DNA of 41,891 nucleotides, from positions 1-41,891 of the IMG/VR virus record IMGVR_UViG_3300012000_000042, one strand, 5' to 3'. Positions within the stretch are counted from its first letter, which is position 1. Each line of letters begins with the position of its first letter. This DNA comes from a virus. Positions 28,171 to 36,940 of the stretch are shown here, one piece after another. The notes below the pieces were generated by a model. The model worked only from the letters and a program-made list of their open reading frames with translations, had not been told where the DNA came from and did no database searches. The position numbers and the translations under genes were made by a program.

Positions 28171-30360
28171 ATGCCAAACTATATTAGAACAAAACAAATT
28201 GATCAAGGCGATTTAAGTGGATTTTTTGTTGATTCAATAAGTTCTCAAAGTGGATTATTACTTGCTTTTGCATCTGGCGCTGCATCTGGCGCTGCATCTG
28301 GCGCTGCATCTAGTATTATTTTAAATGAAACAGTATTGTTAACAGGAAACCAAAATATTTCTGGAAATAAAACATTTTTAAATAATTTAAATGTTTCTGG
28401 AGATCTTACAGTTGCTGGCACTTTAAGATATAATGAAATAATTGATACAACAGTTACAGGAAATCTAAGTGGATATACGGGTTATTTTACGACAGTTTTC
28501 GCAAATAATTTAGTATATAATACTGGCAATCAAACAATTATTGGAACTAAAACTTTCGCAACAGGAATAAAAATTACTAATGGAAATATTTTAAGTGCAA
28601 TTAGTGGATATAATGATATTGATGGTCCGCTTGGATTAGATATTGCTTCATATAATTTAAGATTAAGAGGCACAGCGCTTAGTAATATTAATCAGACTTC
28701 AAATTCTTTTACTTTATTTGGAGAAGAAGCAGAGATTCATTTAAATGGATCAAATGCACTTTTTGATACTAGTTATTTTAGATTAAAATCAGAAACAATA
28801 GATTTTAGTGGTGAAATCAATGGCAATACTGGCACTTTTGAAAAACTTTACGCTAATAATTTAATTTATAATACTGGTAATCAAACAATTAGTGGAATAA
28901 AAACTTTTGCTAATAATATAAATGTCTCTGGTACTGGCATTTTTAATGCTATAGACTTAAATAATATTGATAACCTTTCACTTTCTGGAGTAGATATAAC
29001 TATAACAAGTGGAGTAGTCACTTTAACAAATTCACTTAGCGCGCCTAATCTTGTTTACAATACTGGAAATCAAACTATTAGTGGAATAAAAACTTTTGCA
29101 GATTCTGGAGTATTTTCACTATCAAATATAGCTCCATTAAATTTACCATCAAACCCACTTTCAATAGTAGGTAGCGGAAATACTTATATACAAGTAAATA
29201 TTCAAAATCGTGCAACTGGAACAACAGCAACTGCAGACCTTGTTATTACTGCAAATAATGGTACAGATACATCTAATTATATTAATCTTGGAATAAATAA
29301 TTCTGGTTATGCAGATCCAGGGTTTACTAATGGAAGTGGACTAGATGGTTATTTATTTGTACAAGGAGGGAGTTTAGATATTGGAACTACTCCAACTAAC
29401 TCTAATATAGAATTTCATATTGCTGGTACAACCGCAGATAAAGTTATAGCAAGAATAAATAATTCTGGATTAAATCTTATAAGTGGGACTTTAAATTTAA
29501 ATAATTCATATTTATCTGGAGAAAATATTAAACCATCTAGAGGAATAGCTTTATATAATAGATCTATGACAGCAAGGAATATTCTAACTCAAGTAGATCT
29601 CGAAGGAAGAAGTATAGCTTTTCAACCAAATCTTGCAACAAATAGAATAATCAATTATCAATCAAGATCAAATTCTATTTCGAGTACTAATGCAGGTTTT
29701 GGTATCAATTTAGCTTCTAGTGGTATAATAACTAGACCAATTTATATGAAAGTAGGAGATGTATTAGGATCATTACCAAGAGTTGGATTTTTACATACAG
29801 GTGGATTAATTGAAGCAGGAGTTAGTAATAATGTTGATCAAAATACTTTTAGAGGAACAGGAGGACTTGGTGGATTTTTCTTTCAAGCTAGATTTGGAAT
29901 AAGTGAAAATAATATAGGCACAAGCGGTAGAGGATTTTTTGGATTATGGGATAAACAAACAATTCTTGTAGCAAATTCTACATTTGATCCATATTCTTCA
30001 AATCGACAAAATCTTATTGGAGTAGGATTTAATAGCGGAGATTCAAATTTAAGTTTTATTCATTCAGATTCTACTTCTCCAGGTACAGATAATGTTAATA
30101 GAAAAAAAGTTTCGTTAGGCGCGAGTTTTCCAATTACAAGTGGAAATGTATATGAATTAAGTATGTATGGACTGCCAGATAAACCTTATGTTGATATGAA
30201 TATTTCTATATTAAAAAGTACAATCTCAACAGGTTATAGAGCTATAACTGCACTTCCAGCCCCAGATTATGCTCTTGCTCCTAATTTTTCAATTAATGGT
30301 CCAGGAGTTACAGGTAATATAGCTTTTGATTTAAATAATTTTTATATAGATACTCAATAA
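28171..30360 (+). CDS. Tail-fibre-like protein with NTGNQTISG repeats
   Basis: 729 residues. Three to four repeats of the pattern YNTGNQTI(S/I)G.KTF (near 28340, 28511, 28861, 29051), a beta-prism-type fibre repeat, precede a C-terminal receptor-binding-like domain. An ASGAASGAASGAA stretch is encoded by a 12-bp tandem repeat at 28270-28311. The same NQT.SG module occurs in the giant fibre at 37687. It likely sits at the tail tip and touches the host. Confidence 0.75.
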   Translation: MPNYIRTKQIDQGDLSGFFVDSISSQSGLLLAFASGAASGAASGAASSIILNETVLLTGNQNISGNKTFLNNLNVSGDLTVAGTLRYNEIIDTTVTGNLSGYTGYFTTVFANNLVYNTGNQTIIGTKTFATGIKITNGNILSAISGYNDIDGPLGLDIASYNLRLRGTALSNINQTSNSFTLFGEEAEIHLNGSNALFDTSYFRLKSETIDFSGEINGNTGTFEKLYANNLIYNTGNQTISGIKTFANNINVSGTGIFNAIDLNNIDNLSLSGVDITITSGVVTLTNSLSAPNLVYNTGNQTISGIKTFADSGVFSLSNIAPLNLPSNPLSIVGSGNTYIQVNIQNRATGTTATADLVITANNGTDTSNYINLGINNSGYADPGFTNGSGLDGYLFVQGGSLDIGTTPTNSNIEFHIAGTTADKVIARINNSGLNLISGTLNLNNSYLSGENIKPSRGIALYNRSMTARNILTQVDLEGRSIAFQPNLATNRIINYQSRSNSISSTNAGFGINLASSGIITRPIYMKVGDVLGSLPRVGFLHTGGLIEAGVSNNVDQNTFRGTGGLGGFFFQARFGISENNIGTSGRGFFGLWDKQTILVANSTFDPYSSNRQNLIGVGFNSGDSNLSFIHSDSTSPGTDNVNRKKVSLGASFPITSGNVYELSMYGLPDKPYVDMNISILKSTISTGYRAITALPAPDYALAPNFSINGPGVTGNIAFDLNNFYIDTQ
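28270..28311 (+). repeat. 12-bp tandem repeat, 3.5 copies
   Basis: Unit GCATCTGGCGCT encodes Ala-Ser-Gly-Ala, in frame in the fibre gene. Copy-number change would alter linker length but keep the frame. Confidence 0.85.
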
Positions 30361-30400
30361 GATTAAAATTGATTATTTAATTATTTCCATATATAATATA

Positions 30401-30407
30401 GTGTAAT
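30401..30407 (+). promoter_or_regulatory. Late-type motif GTGTAAT
   Basis: Five bases before ATG 30413, the start of the lysis-like region. Confidence 0.65.
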
Positions 30408-30412
30408 CTAAT

Positions 30413-30697
30413 ATGAAAAATATGCTATCTAAAGTATTCGGCCCAAATTGGAGATCTAGCTCATCTGGAATAGTTACAGTTGTAGCAGTTTGTACAGCAA
30501 TAGCAATTCATAGTGATCCCTCATTAGTAGCATTTCTTCCAGATCAAGCAGAAGTTTATATTCTTGGAATTTCAAAATTAATAGCAGTTGTTTCTGGTAT
30601 TATTTTCGCATTGACAGTAAAAGATGCAGCAGTTACTGGCGGAACAGTAGCTCAAACAGTTGAAGCAAAAGATAGAACAAATGGAGAAAATACATGA
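30413..30697 (+). CDS. Holin-like membrane protein
   Basis: 94 residues. Two membrane helices (about 18-36 GIVTVVAVCTAIAIH and about 50-70 ILGISKLIAVVSGIIFAL) with a short loop and a polar C-terminus, the shape of a class II holin. First gene in a cluster with lipoproteins and an endolysin. It would permeabilise the inner membrane. Other small membrane proteins cannot be excluded. Confidence 0.6.
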   Translation: MKNMLSKVFGPNWRSSSSGIVTVVAVCTAIAIHSDPSLVAFLPDQAEVYILGISKLIAVVSGIIFALTVKDAAVTGGTVAQTVEAKDRTNGENT

Positions 30698-31143
30698 ATA
30701 AATTACAATTAGCAGCAGTTGCTCTTTTGAGCGTATTCCTTGGTGCTTGTGCAACAACTCCAACTGGTCAAGTTGATCCAGCAACAAGTGTTTCAAATGC
30801 TCTTCCATATGTTAAACCAGCTGTTGTATTAGCCTGTACAGTAGTTCTTGATCAAGCTGTTTCTGCAAGTGATCGCGTAGAAAAGGCTAAAATGATTAAC
30901 CATGTTGCAACAATTGTAGAAGGACTAACAGTTGGAACTGCTCCAACTCCAGAACAACTTCAAAAAGCTTTGAACGATTATCTTCCATCAGAAAAAACTC
31001 ATTGGGTAAATTATGTTAGTGTTATTAAAGATATTTACGCTCAACAATTTGCTCGTATTGATGGAAATACTGCTCTTGCAATTAAGGTACTTAACGCTAT
31101 TGCATCTGGATGTAAAGATGCTACAGCAAGTTACGTAGAGTAA
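30694..31143 (+). CDS. Lipoprotein
   Basis: 149 residues. Signal peptide MNKLQLAAVALLSVFLGAC with lipobox LGAC, then CATTPTGQ, an outer- or inner-membrane lipoprotein. The mature domain is helical (KAKMINHVATIVEGL, LQKALNDYL). It overlaps the holin-like gene by four bases. It may be an envelope component involved in lysis or superinfection exclusion. Confidence 0.65.
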   Translation: MNKLQLAAVALLSVFLGACATTPTGQVDPATSVSNALPYVKPAVVLACTVVLDQAVSASDRVEKAKMINHVATIVEGLTVGTAPTPEQLQKALNDYLPSEKTHWVNYVSVIKDIYAQQFARIDGNTALAIKVLNAIASGCKDATASYVE

Positions 31144-31145
31144 TC

Positions 31146-31346
31146 ATGCCAACTGGAATACTCCAAGCTTTACTCTCAGCAGTATCTGGAATATTCTCAG
31201 CAATTAATAATGTATTCGGCGCTAAGAATACAAAAGAAATGAAAGAGCGTCAAGAAGCTCAAAAAGAAGTTAATTATCAAAGTGAAATAGAAAAATCTGT
31301 TAAGGAGAAAAATCTTGAAGAAATTCGCAAGCGTATTAGTTCTTAA
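31146..31346 (+). CDS. Small amphipathic membrane-associated protein
   Basis: 66 residues. An N-terminal hydrophobic stretch (GILQALLSAVSGIFSAINNV) is followed by a charged helix (KEMKERQEAQKEVNYQSEIE). It might be an inner-membrane i-spanin-like partner for one of the nearby lipoproteins, by layout only. It overlaps the next gene. Confidence 0.5.
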   Translation: MPTGILQALLSAVSGIFSAINNVFGAKNTKEMKERQEAQKEVNYQSEIEKSVKEKNLEEIRKRISS

Positions 31347-31731
31347 TTTATTTTTAGTTAGTTGTGCTACTGTGACCCCAAATAAAATAGAAGATGATAA
31401 ATCTTCATATGACGCAACTACTCCAAAACAATATGAGAAAGATAATGGTGGGTTAATTTCTTTTATTGGTGATGATGCAGTTATTACTTCTCAAGCGCGT
31501 GAAAGATATAATAATTTAATATCAATGTATAAAATTAAATTTAAAAAAGAAAAAGCAATAGAATTAAAAGAAGACTCTGGTATAAAACCTTATAAAGATA
31601 ATTTCGGTAATGAACTTTATCTTATTGATAGTGAACATCTTGTTTATTTTGGAGTCTTAAATTCTTGGTTAAAAGAAAAAGTCCCAGCAGATAATATCAT
31701 AGATAAAACAATAGATAAAATAAATAATTAA
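31315..31731 (+). CDS. Lipoprotein with TTG start
   Basis: 138 residues beginning at TTG 31315, with AAGGAG seven to eight bases upstream (start MKKFASVLVLNLFLVSC). The lipobox LVSC and a mature helical part rich in Lys suggest a membrane-anchored protein. It overlaps the upstream small gene by 32 bases, consistent with spanin-type overlapping arrangements. Confidence 0.6.
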   Translation: MKKFASVLVLNLFLVSCATVTPNKIEDDKSSYDATTPKQYEKDNGGLISFIGDDAVITSQARERYNNLISMYKIKFKKEKAIELKEDSGIKPYKDNFGNELYLIDSEHLVYFGVLNSWLKEKVPADNIIDKTIDKINN

Positions 31732-31732
31732 A

Positions 31733-32176
31733 ATGGGCAAAATACAAACAACGGTAACTTTACCAAAAAGAATATTATTACAAGGATGGGGAAATTCATT
31801 TGGAAATATTAATATAAATGGAGAATTTATATTTATTGGAGATAGTGGTGTTTTTAAAAATGCTTATATAAATCCATCTGTTATTGTTAATGATGGAGTA
31901 CTTATTCCAAATACATTTGATTATAATCCTGTCATTTTTTTTAATGATACGGATACTTTTGACGTTAATCGTAGAAATAAATGGATTTTTTTCGCTAATG
32001 ATATAAGTTGGATAAATAATTCAACTGATAGAAATAGAATACCATTAACTAATTGGCAGATTGATGGAGCTCTAGGACCAGCAGGGATAATTACTATTTT
32101 AGAAAATATAAGTGGAAAAAATAATAAAATCTCTATTAAAAAACAAAATCTTGGTATTGGAAAAATAATATGTTAA
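31733..32176 (+). CDS. Unidentified beta-rich protein
   Basis: 147 residues (starts MGKIQTTVTLPKRILLQGWG). Mostly short strands with Asn/Gly/Asp turns (NININGEFIFIGDSG, WIFFANDISWINN), no signal peptide, so it could be a virion or cell-wall binding protein. Family unknown. It overlaps the endolysin by seven bases. Confidence 0.55.
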   Translation: MGKIQTTVTLPKRILLQGWGNSFGNININGEFIFIGDSGVFKNAYINPSVIVNDGVLIPNTFDYNPVIFFNDTDTFDVNRRNKWIFFANDISWINNSTDRNRIPLTNWQIDGALGPAGIITILENISGKNNKISIKKQNLGIGKIIC

Positions 32177-32796
32177 ATAAAAAATCTCTTGATCTTATTC
32201 TTGAATTTGAAGTTGGTGGTGGCGAAAATTATTATAATAAATTTTTAAAAAATCCAACTTGGCCAGGAGAGCAAAGTGGAGTTACAATTGGTGTTGGTTA
32301 TGATCTTGGATATGTTAATAAAGCAGAATTCACAAATGACTGGAAAGAATTAAATCAAAAAGATTTTGATAGATTATATAAAGTAGTTGGAATAAAAGGA
32401 ATCGCAGCAAAAGATCTTATTAGAGGATTAAAAGATATTTCTATTCCTTGGGAGCTTGCACTAAAAGTATTTAATAATAAAACAGTAACTAAATTTTATA
32501 ATTTAACGCGTGAAACTTTTCCTAATTTTGATAATCTTCCAGAAGATGCAAAAGGTGGATTAGTTAGTCTTGTATTTAATCGAGGTAATAGTTTAGAAGG
32601 TGATCGCCGCCGTGAAATGAAATTAATACGAGATGGCATGAAATTAGTATCAGTTTATGATCAAAAAGCATTAACATTTATAGCTAATCAAATAAGAAAT
32701 ATGAAAAGAATCTGGTTTGGTGGAAGTATAGAAAAGGGAATGACTCGTAGACGAGATGCAGAAGCTAATTTAATAGAAAATTCATTAAACGTGTAA
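32170..32796 (+). CDS. Endolysin, lysozyme (GH24/pesticin-like)
   Basis: 208 residues. ILEFEVGGG with a catalytic Glu (E12 or E14), then SGVTIGVGYDLGY (the T4-lysozyme-type Gly-Tyr-Asp region) and FNRGNSLEG resemble phage GH24/pesticin-family muramidases. No signal peptide, so it would depend on the holin-like protein at 30413 to reach the wall. Size and neighbours fit an endolysin. Confidence 0.75.
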   Translation: MLNKKSLDLILEFEVGGGENYYNKFLKNPTWPGEQSGVTIGVGYDLGYVNKAEFTNDWKELNQKDFDRLYKVVGIKGIAAKDLIRGLKDISIPWELALKVFNNKTVTKFYNLTRETFPNFDNLPEDAKGGLVSLVFNRGNSLEGDRRREMKLIRDGMKLVSVYDQKALTFIANQIRNMKRIWFGGSIEKGMTRRRDAEANLIENSLNV

Positions 32797-32797
32797 T
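32791..32797 (+). promoter_or_regulatory. Late-type motif GTGTAAT
   Basis: Seven bases before ATG 32805. The motif covers the last codons of the endolysin gene. Confidence 0.6.
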
Positions 32798-32804
32798 AGT
32801 TATT

Positions 32805-32954
32805 ATGAAAAAGTTAATATTAATATTGCCTTTATTTTTATTAATTAGTTGTTCTGAACCAAATTTAGATAGCAGAGAATTACCTACAAAATATCCAGAG
32901 ACTCCTACTATGGGCTCTGCGGATGACGTTACCAAAGAATTATATAACAAATAA
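32805..32954 (+). CDS. 49-residue lipoprotein, o-spanin candidate
   Basis: ATG 32805 to TAA 32952-32954. Signal peptide MKKLILILPLFLLIS, lipobox LLISC, then a short acidic mature part (SEPNLDSRELPTKYPETP). Small Pro-containing lipoproteins next to an endolysin are typical outer-membrane spanin (o-spanin) subunits that finish lysis in Gram-negative hosts. The longer reading on the other strand was rejected. Confidence 0.6.
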   Translation: MKKLILILPLFLLISCSEPNLDSRELPTKYPETPTMGSADDVTKELYNK

Positions 32955-32985
32955 TTAAAATTAATTAAAAATCTCTCCTCTATAA

Positions 32986-32992
32986 GTGTATA
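32986..32992 (+). promoter_or_regulatory. Late-type variant GTGTATA
   Basis: Eleven bases before ATG 33004, with a TATA-rich spacer. Confidence 0.45.
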
Positions 32993-33003
32993 TTATATAT
33001 AGA

Positions 33004-33591
33004 ATGAATTATAATTCTGAACAATATGGCTTTGAATTAAATGCTGCCAGAAAAGGTCCAAAATCTGCAGCCCAAACTCCAGCAAAACCATCTGAAAAAC
33101 GCAAAGGATCATCTCGTAATAAACCTGGAAGTGCAGGAACAAAAAGCGATAAAGGTATTGAATTTTCCAAAAAAGTAATCGAAGCTTTAAAAAACAAAGT
33201 TAAAGAACATAATAGTAAAAATAAGAAAAAGGTAACACTTGGTCAATTAAAAAAAGTATATCGCCGTGGAGCTGGAGCATTTTCTTCTTCTCATCGTCCT
33301 GGAAAAACTCGTGGACAATGGGCTATGGCTAGAGTTAATATGTTTCTTAGAATGGTAAGCGGTAAACCAGTTAAAGATGCTTATCGCAAAGCTGATAGTG
33401 ATATAGCAAAAGCTAAAACTGAAATTATTATTGAAGCATCTATTGATCCTTCTGATGAAGATTTTGAAATGGCAGATTTAGATATCAAACAATATAATCT
33501 TGAAGATTTTGATTTCATGTCTGCTGATGAATTATATCTCGATGATGAAGAAGATGGTGTAATATTTGGGAACGGAAAATTTGAAATATGA
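33004..33591 (+). CDS. Conserved phage head-region protein (DUF5824-like)
   Basis: 195 residues from ATG 33004; a GTG further upstream at 32986 is the promoter motif. A basic Pro/Lys-rich linker is followed by a core (VTLGQLKKVYRRGAGAFSSS, then HRPGKTRGQWAMARVNMFLR) that matches a family I recall in T4-like phages next to prohead genes (DUF5824-like). The acidic C-terminus may be scaffold-associated. The next start overlaps by four bases. Function in head assembly inferred from location. Confidence 0.6.
   Translation: MNYNSEQYGFELNAARKGPKSAAQTPAKPSEKRKGSSRNKPGSAGTKSDKGIEFSKKVIEALKNKVKEHNSKNKKKVTLGQLKKVYRRGAGAFSSSHRPGKTRGQWAMARVNMFLRMVSGKPVKDAYRKADSDIAKAKTEIIIEASIDPSDEDFEMADLDIKQYNLEDFDFMSADELYLDDEEDGVIFGNGKFEI
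33557..33563 (+). promoter_or_regulatory. Possible internal late-type motif GTGTAAT
   Basis: It lies 24 bases before ATG 33588, within the preceding gene, so its distance is unusual and it may be chance. Confidence 0.3.
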
Positions 33592-35129
33592 AAAATAAAA
33601 CAAAATTCTTGACTACATTTGCTAATATTAAAATTAGACCAGTTGTTAGCGAAGAGAAGGATAAATATCTTTCGGTTGCTTCACTCGAAAAATTAAAGAA
33701 ATTCTTACCAGAAATTAATACAGAAGATAATATAGATCTTCTTCCTGTTGCTTTTGATGCTTGCGTAGTCAATAGAGTTAATAAAAATGGTGATGTTATT
33801 GATGGTGAAACTGCTGCAAAGATTACTAAAAATTTTGTTAATAAGCCAATTAATGTAGAACACAATAGAAATCAAGTTATTGGTTGTATATTATCTGCTA
33901 GTTTTAGCAAGTTCGGAAGTAACGAAAGCTTAAGTGCAGAAGAAGTAAAAACAATGAAACAACCATTTAATATCACTCTTGGTGGTGTTATCTGGAAAGT
34001 TGTTAATAAAGAATTAGCAGATCAAATCGAAGAAAGTAATGATCCTACTAGTAATAATTATATGAGTATAAGTGCTAGTTGGGAACTTGGATTTAATGAA
34101 TATAATATAGTTATTCTTGATGGCAACGAAAAGAATATTGAAAATGGTCAATTTATAACTGACGAAAAAGAGATAGAAAAGATGGAAAGTTCATTAAAAA
34201 GCTTTGGTGGAAGTGGTAAAATTTCAAATAATAAGTACGTTTATAGACAAGTCTTGGGTAAAGTTGTCCCATTAGGAGTGGGATTAACATTAAATCCTGC
34301 AGCCGATGTGCAAGGAGTAGCAGTCCAAACAGAAGAAAAAGCTCTAGATATTCAAGAGAATAAATCTTCTATTGAGATTATTAATGAAAATAATATTTCC
34401 CAAGAACCTGATTTAAATGTAAAATTAGAGAGGATATATATGAAAATAACCAAAATTGAAGAAATTACAGATTCTTTGCTTAGTCAAGTAACAGCTAGTT
34501 CTGTTGTTGATTTTATTGCAGAGGAAATTAAAAAAGTTAGCGATCAATTCGTAGCAGAAAAAGCTGAAAAAGATAATGCTGTTAAAGCTGCAACTGAAAA
34601 ATACGAAGCTGCATTCGCTGAACAAGAAACTCTTAAAAAGCAACTAGCAGAAGTAAATGAAAAACTATCTGCTATTCAAGCTGAACAAGAAGCAAAAGCC
34701 AAACAAGAAGCATTCACCCTCAGAATGGCATCTCTTGATGAAGAGTTTGAACTTAGTGATGAAGATCGTCAAGTTCTAGCTGCTGATATTAAAGATTTAA
34801 ATGAAGAAGCCTTTTCTGCTTATAAAAATAAAATGTCTGTTCTAATGAAAGAAAAGAACAAAGCTGCTAAAAAAGCTGCTCAAGACAAAATGAACGAAGA
34901 AAAGATGAAAAAAGAGCAAGAAATGAAAGCTTCAACAATTTCCGAAGAAGTCAAAGCTTCCGAAGAAGTAGCACAAGTTCCTACAACCCAAGAGGTTGTA
35001 GAACAAGCTGTTGACAATGGAACCAAAGCTTCCGTTGAAATACCAAATTCAGCCCCTGCTGCAGAGCCAACCGTACAAGAAAAGTACGCTAAAGCTTTCA
35101 GCTTGGACGGATTTGAATTCAGAAAATAA
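33588..35129 (+). CDS. Prohead protease fused to scaffold
   Basis: 513 residues. The N-terminal protease part (1 to about 250) has NKPINVEHNR with catalytic His92 and SISASWELGF with the serine (S160 or S162), a prohead-protease pattern of the T4 gp21 type, although a match to the standard family is not exact. Residues 285-480 form a charged coiled coil with (E/K)-rich repeats, the scaffold. It cleaves head proteins during maturation. The internal start at 34440 could yield the scaffold alone. Confidence 0.75.
   Translation: MKNKTKFLTTFANIKIRPVVSEEKDKYLSVASLEKLKKFLPEINTEDNIDLLPVAFDACVVNRVNKNGDVIDGETAAKITKNFVNKPINVEHNRNQVIGCILSASFSKFGSNESLSAEEVKTMKQPFNITLGGVIWKVVNKELADQIEESNDPTSNNYMSISASWELGFNEYNIVILDGNEKNIENGQFITDEKEIEKMESSLKSFGGSGKISNNKYVYRQVLGKVVPLGVGLTLNPAADVQGVAVQTEEKALDIQENKSSIEIINENNISQEPDLNVKLERIYMKITKIEEITDSLLSQVTASSVVDFIAEEIKKVSDQFVAEKAEKDNAVKAATEKYEAAFAEQETLKKQLAEVNEKLSAIQAEQEAKAKQEAFTLRMASLDEEFELSDEDRQVLAADIKDLNEEAFSAYKNKMSVLMKEKNKAAKKAAQDKMNEEKMKKEQEMKASTISEEVKASEEVAQVPTTQEVVEQAVDNGTKASVEIPNSAPAAEPTVQEKYAKAFSLDGFEFRK
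34440..35129 (+). CDS. Nested scaffold protein (internal in-frame start)
   Basis: 229 residues from ATG 34440, in frame with the protease (Met285), preceded by AGAGAGG at about 34427-34433 with six to seven bases spacing. It starts MKITKIEEITDSLLSQVTAS and is almost entirely coiled coil (EKAEKDNAVKAATEKYEAA, LKKQLAEVNEKLSAIQAEQE). In other phages, nested scaffold genes within the protease frame are common (lambda C/Nu3 arrangement), which supports the reading. Confidence 0.6.
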   Translation: MKITKIEEITDSLLSQVTASSVVDFIAEEIKKVSDQFVAEKAEKDNAVKAATEKYEAAFAEQETLKKQLAEVNEKLSAIQAEQEAKAKQEAFTLRMASLDEEFELSDEDRQVLAADIKDLNEEAFSAYKNKMSVLMKEKNKAAKKAAQDKMNEEKMKKEQEMKASTISEEVKASEEVAQVPTTQEVVEQAVDNGTKASVEIPNSAPAAEPTVQEKYAKAFSLDGFEFRK

Positions 35130-35146
35130 AATAAGGAGAAAAATAT

Positions 35147-35692
35147 ATGGCACACAATCTAAGACCATTAACACAATATAACGAGCATGATGTTATTAAT
35201 TTCTTCGCTTATAGCGGAGATAGTACTCTTGTTCGTAAAGGCGCTGCAGTTAAAATCGCAGGCGCTGGCTTCCAAGCCGATTCAACCAATCCAGTAGAAA
35301 TGCTAGGCAATCCTGGCGCTTCTTACACCAACACTGTATCACAACGTTATGGCGTAGTACCAAAAGTAGCTGCTGCTGTTTCTGGTGATAAAGTTATTGG
35401 ATTGACCCTACTCGACATTCGTGAAACTGACGAAAATGGCGAGAAACTAGTTTACAATCCTCGCAAAGCTGCTGAAATGGGCGTAGTTATCAGCGGTCAA
35501 GCAGTTCCAGTTCTAACTCGTGGCGTAGTTCTTTATAGTGGACTAGCTGCTGGTTCAGCTGGTGATAACGTTTACCTACATGCTAGTACAGCTGGTGATT
35601 TGTCAACCACAAACACTGGTGGTACAAAAGTAGGAAAGCTTCTTGGTGATAGAGACTCCAACGGAGTAGCTCTTCTCAAGATCGAACTCTAA
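35147..35692 (+). CDS. Capsid decoration or stabilisation protein
   Basis: 181 residues with ribosome site AAGGAG before the ATG. Gly/Ala-rich with barrel-like strands (VKIAGAGFQADS, GQAVPVLTRGVVLYSG, GDNVYLHASTAG), similar in shape to head decoration proteins, and located between the scaffold and major capsid genes. Codon use is more C/G-rich than in flanking genes, consistent with high expression. Confidence 0.65.
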   Translation: MAHNLRPLTQYNEHDVINFFAYSGDSTLVRKGAAVKIAGAGFQADSTNPVEMLGNPGASYTNTVSQRYGVVPKVAAAVSGDKVIGLTLLDIRETDENGEKLVYNPRKAAEMGVVISGQAVPVLTRGVVLYSGLAAGSAGDNVYLHASTAGDLSTTNTGGTKVGKLLGDRDSNGVALLKIEL

Positions 35693-35716
35693 TTTCAGTA
35701 AAGGAGAAAATTTAAC

Positions 35717-36832
35717 ATGAAATTAAAATTAAAAAATACCCCAGAACAAGTTGAGCTAATCAAAGCTATGGGCAGCAGAGATGCTAACGTAGCCAGAGAA
35801 GCCACTCAAGCATTCGCAGCCTTCATCGGCCCAGTCGTTAGCAAAGTTCTAATGCAAGCTGGTACTGCTAGTGCAGTTTACAGTGATCTTCCTTATGATG
35901 AAGATGATAATCCTTCTATTCCTCTCGACCTATGGGTTGGTGAAGGTGAAGGATATACAACTGTATGGAGCCAAAACGTAGCAGGTGGTCTTCCAACTTC
36001 TAACGTTGAAGGTTTCAGTGAATTGAAAGTTGCCACCTATCGTTTAGATAGCGCAGTTTCAATGCTAAAAAGATATGTTCGCCGTGGTCGTCTTGATGTT
36101 GTTAGCAAAGCTGTAGAGCGTATGACCAACGAAGTTCTTGTTAAACAAGAACGTAACGCTTGGGCAGTAGTTCTAAGAGCACTAGCAGAAGCTCGTTCTT
36201 CAGCTATCACTGCTCCAACTGGCGTTCCAACTAACGCTCATATCACAAGAATCACTGGTGGTGCATTAACCCTTGGTGGCTTGAATAATCTAATCACCCT
36301 CGTAAAGAGAATCAATAGCTCTTATGCTGGTGGTTCAACTGATAGTTCTTATGGTCTAACCGATCTATTCGTAAGTCCAGAGATCAAAGGTGATATCCGT
36401 GCATTTGCTTACAATCAAGTAACAAATACTAGCACCGATCTTCCAGCTGGTGTTCGTGAAGAAATCTTCCGTAACGCTGGTATCCAAGAGATCTATGGAA
36501 TTGCTATCCATGATATGAATGAATTTGGTGTTGGCAGAAAATACAACACCCTATTCAATAGTTTCTACGGTGGCACTGAAGAAGGTTCAACAAACTTCTC
36601 AGAAGCTAATACCACAGACGGTGACGAAATTCTAGTTGGTCTTGATCTAACCAAAGATGCATTTGTTCGTCCAGTTGCTCGCAACAGCGAAACTGGTGGA
36701 ACATTCACTGCTCTTCCAGACGATCAATTCGTAACTCGCGCTGACAAAGTTGGATTCTATGGATCCCTCGAAGAAGGCCGCGTATGTCTCGATGGTCGTG
36801 CAGTTGCAGGACTAATCGTAGCCAACGACTAA
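35717..36832 (+). CDS. Major capsid protein
   Basis: 371 residues with AAGGAG before the ATG. HK97-fold features: an N-terminal helical arm (NTPEQVELIKAMGSRDANVA), a spine-type helix segment (VEGFSELKVATYRLD then AVSMLKRYVRRGRLDVVSKA), E-loop-like QNVAGGLPTS, and a C-terminal P-domain-like beta region (AFVRPVARNSETGG). The gene order protease/scaffold, decoration, capsid, then a strong terminator is that of a capsid locus. Preferred C-ending codons (ATC, ACC, AAC) differ from flanking genes. Confidence 0.82.
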   Translation: MKLKLKNTPEQVELIKAMGSRDANVAREATQAFAAFIGPVVSKVLMQAGTASAVYSDLPYDEDDNPSIPLDLWVGEGEGYTTVWSQNVAGGLPTSNVEGFSELKVATYRLDSAVSMLKRYVRRGRLDVVSKAVERMTNEVLVKQERNAWAVVLRALAEARSSAITAPTGVPTNAHITRITGGALTLGGLNNLITLVKRINSSYAGGSTDSSYGLTDLFVSPEIKGDIRAFAYNQVTNTSTDLPAGVREEIFRNAGIQEIYGIAIHDMNEFGVGRKYNTLFNSFYGGTEEGSTNFSEANTTDGDEILVGLDLTKDAFVRPVARNSETGGTFTALPDDQFVTRADKVGFYGSLEEGRVCLDGRAVAGLIVAND

Positions 36833-36852
36833 TATTTAAATATTAGAAAATT

Positions 36853-36892
36853 GAAAAGCCCAAGGGTTAATCCCCTTGGGTTTTTCTTTTTT
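36853..36892 (+). terminator. Rho-independent terminator after the capsid gene
   Basis: Stem 36853-36866/36873-36886 (GAAAAGCCCAAGGG with CCCTTGGGTTTTTC, one G-U), loop TTAATC, followed by T-rich sequence. Confidence 0.9.
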
Positions 36893-36894
36893 AT

Positions 36895-36923
36895 TAGACA
36901 TATAATATTTATTAACATATAAT
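36895..36923 (+). promoter_or_regulatory. Early-type promoter after the capsid terminator
   Basis: TAGACA (36895-36900), 17-nt spacer, TATAAT (36918-36923), then a short leader with AAGGAG before ATG 36941. Confidence 0.55.
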
Positions 36924-36940
36924 AATACAAGGAGAATATT

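Noticed and set aside
32765-32950. Reverse-strand frame opposite the small lipoprotein
   Set aside because: The forward 49-residue lipoprotein has a good signal peptide, lipobox and late motif; the reverse frame has none.
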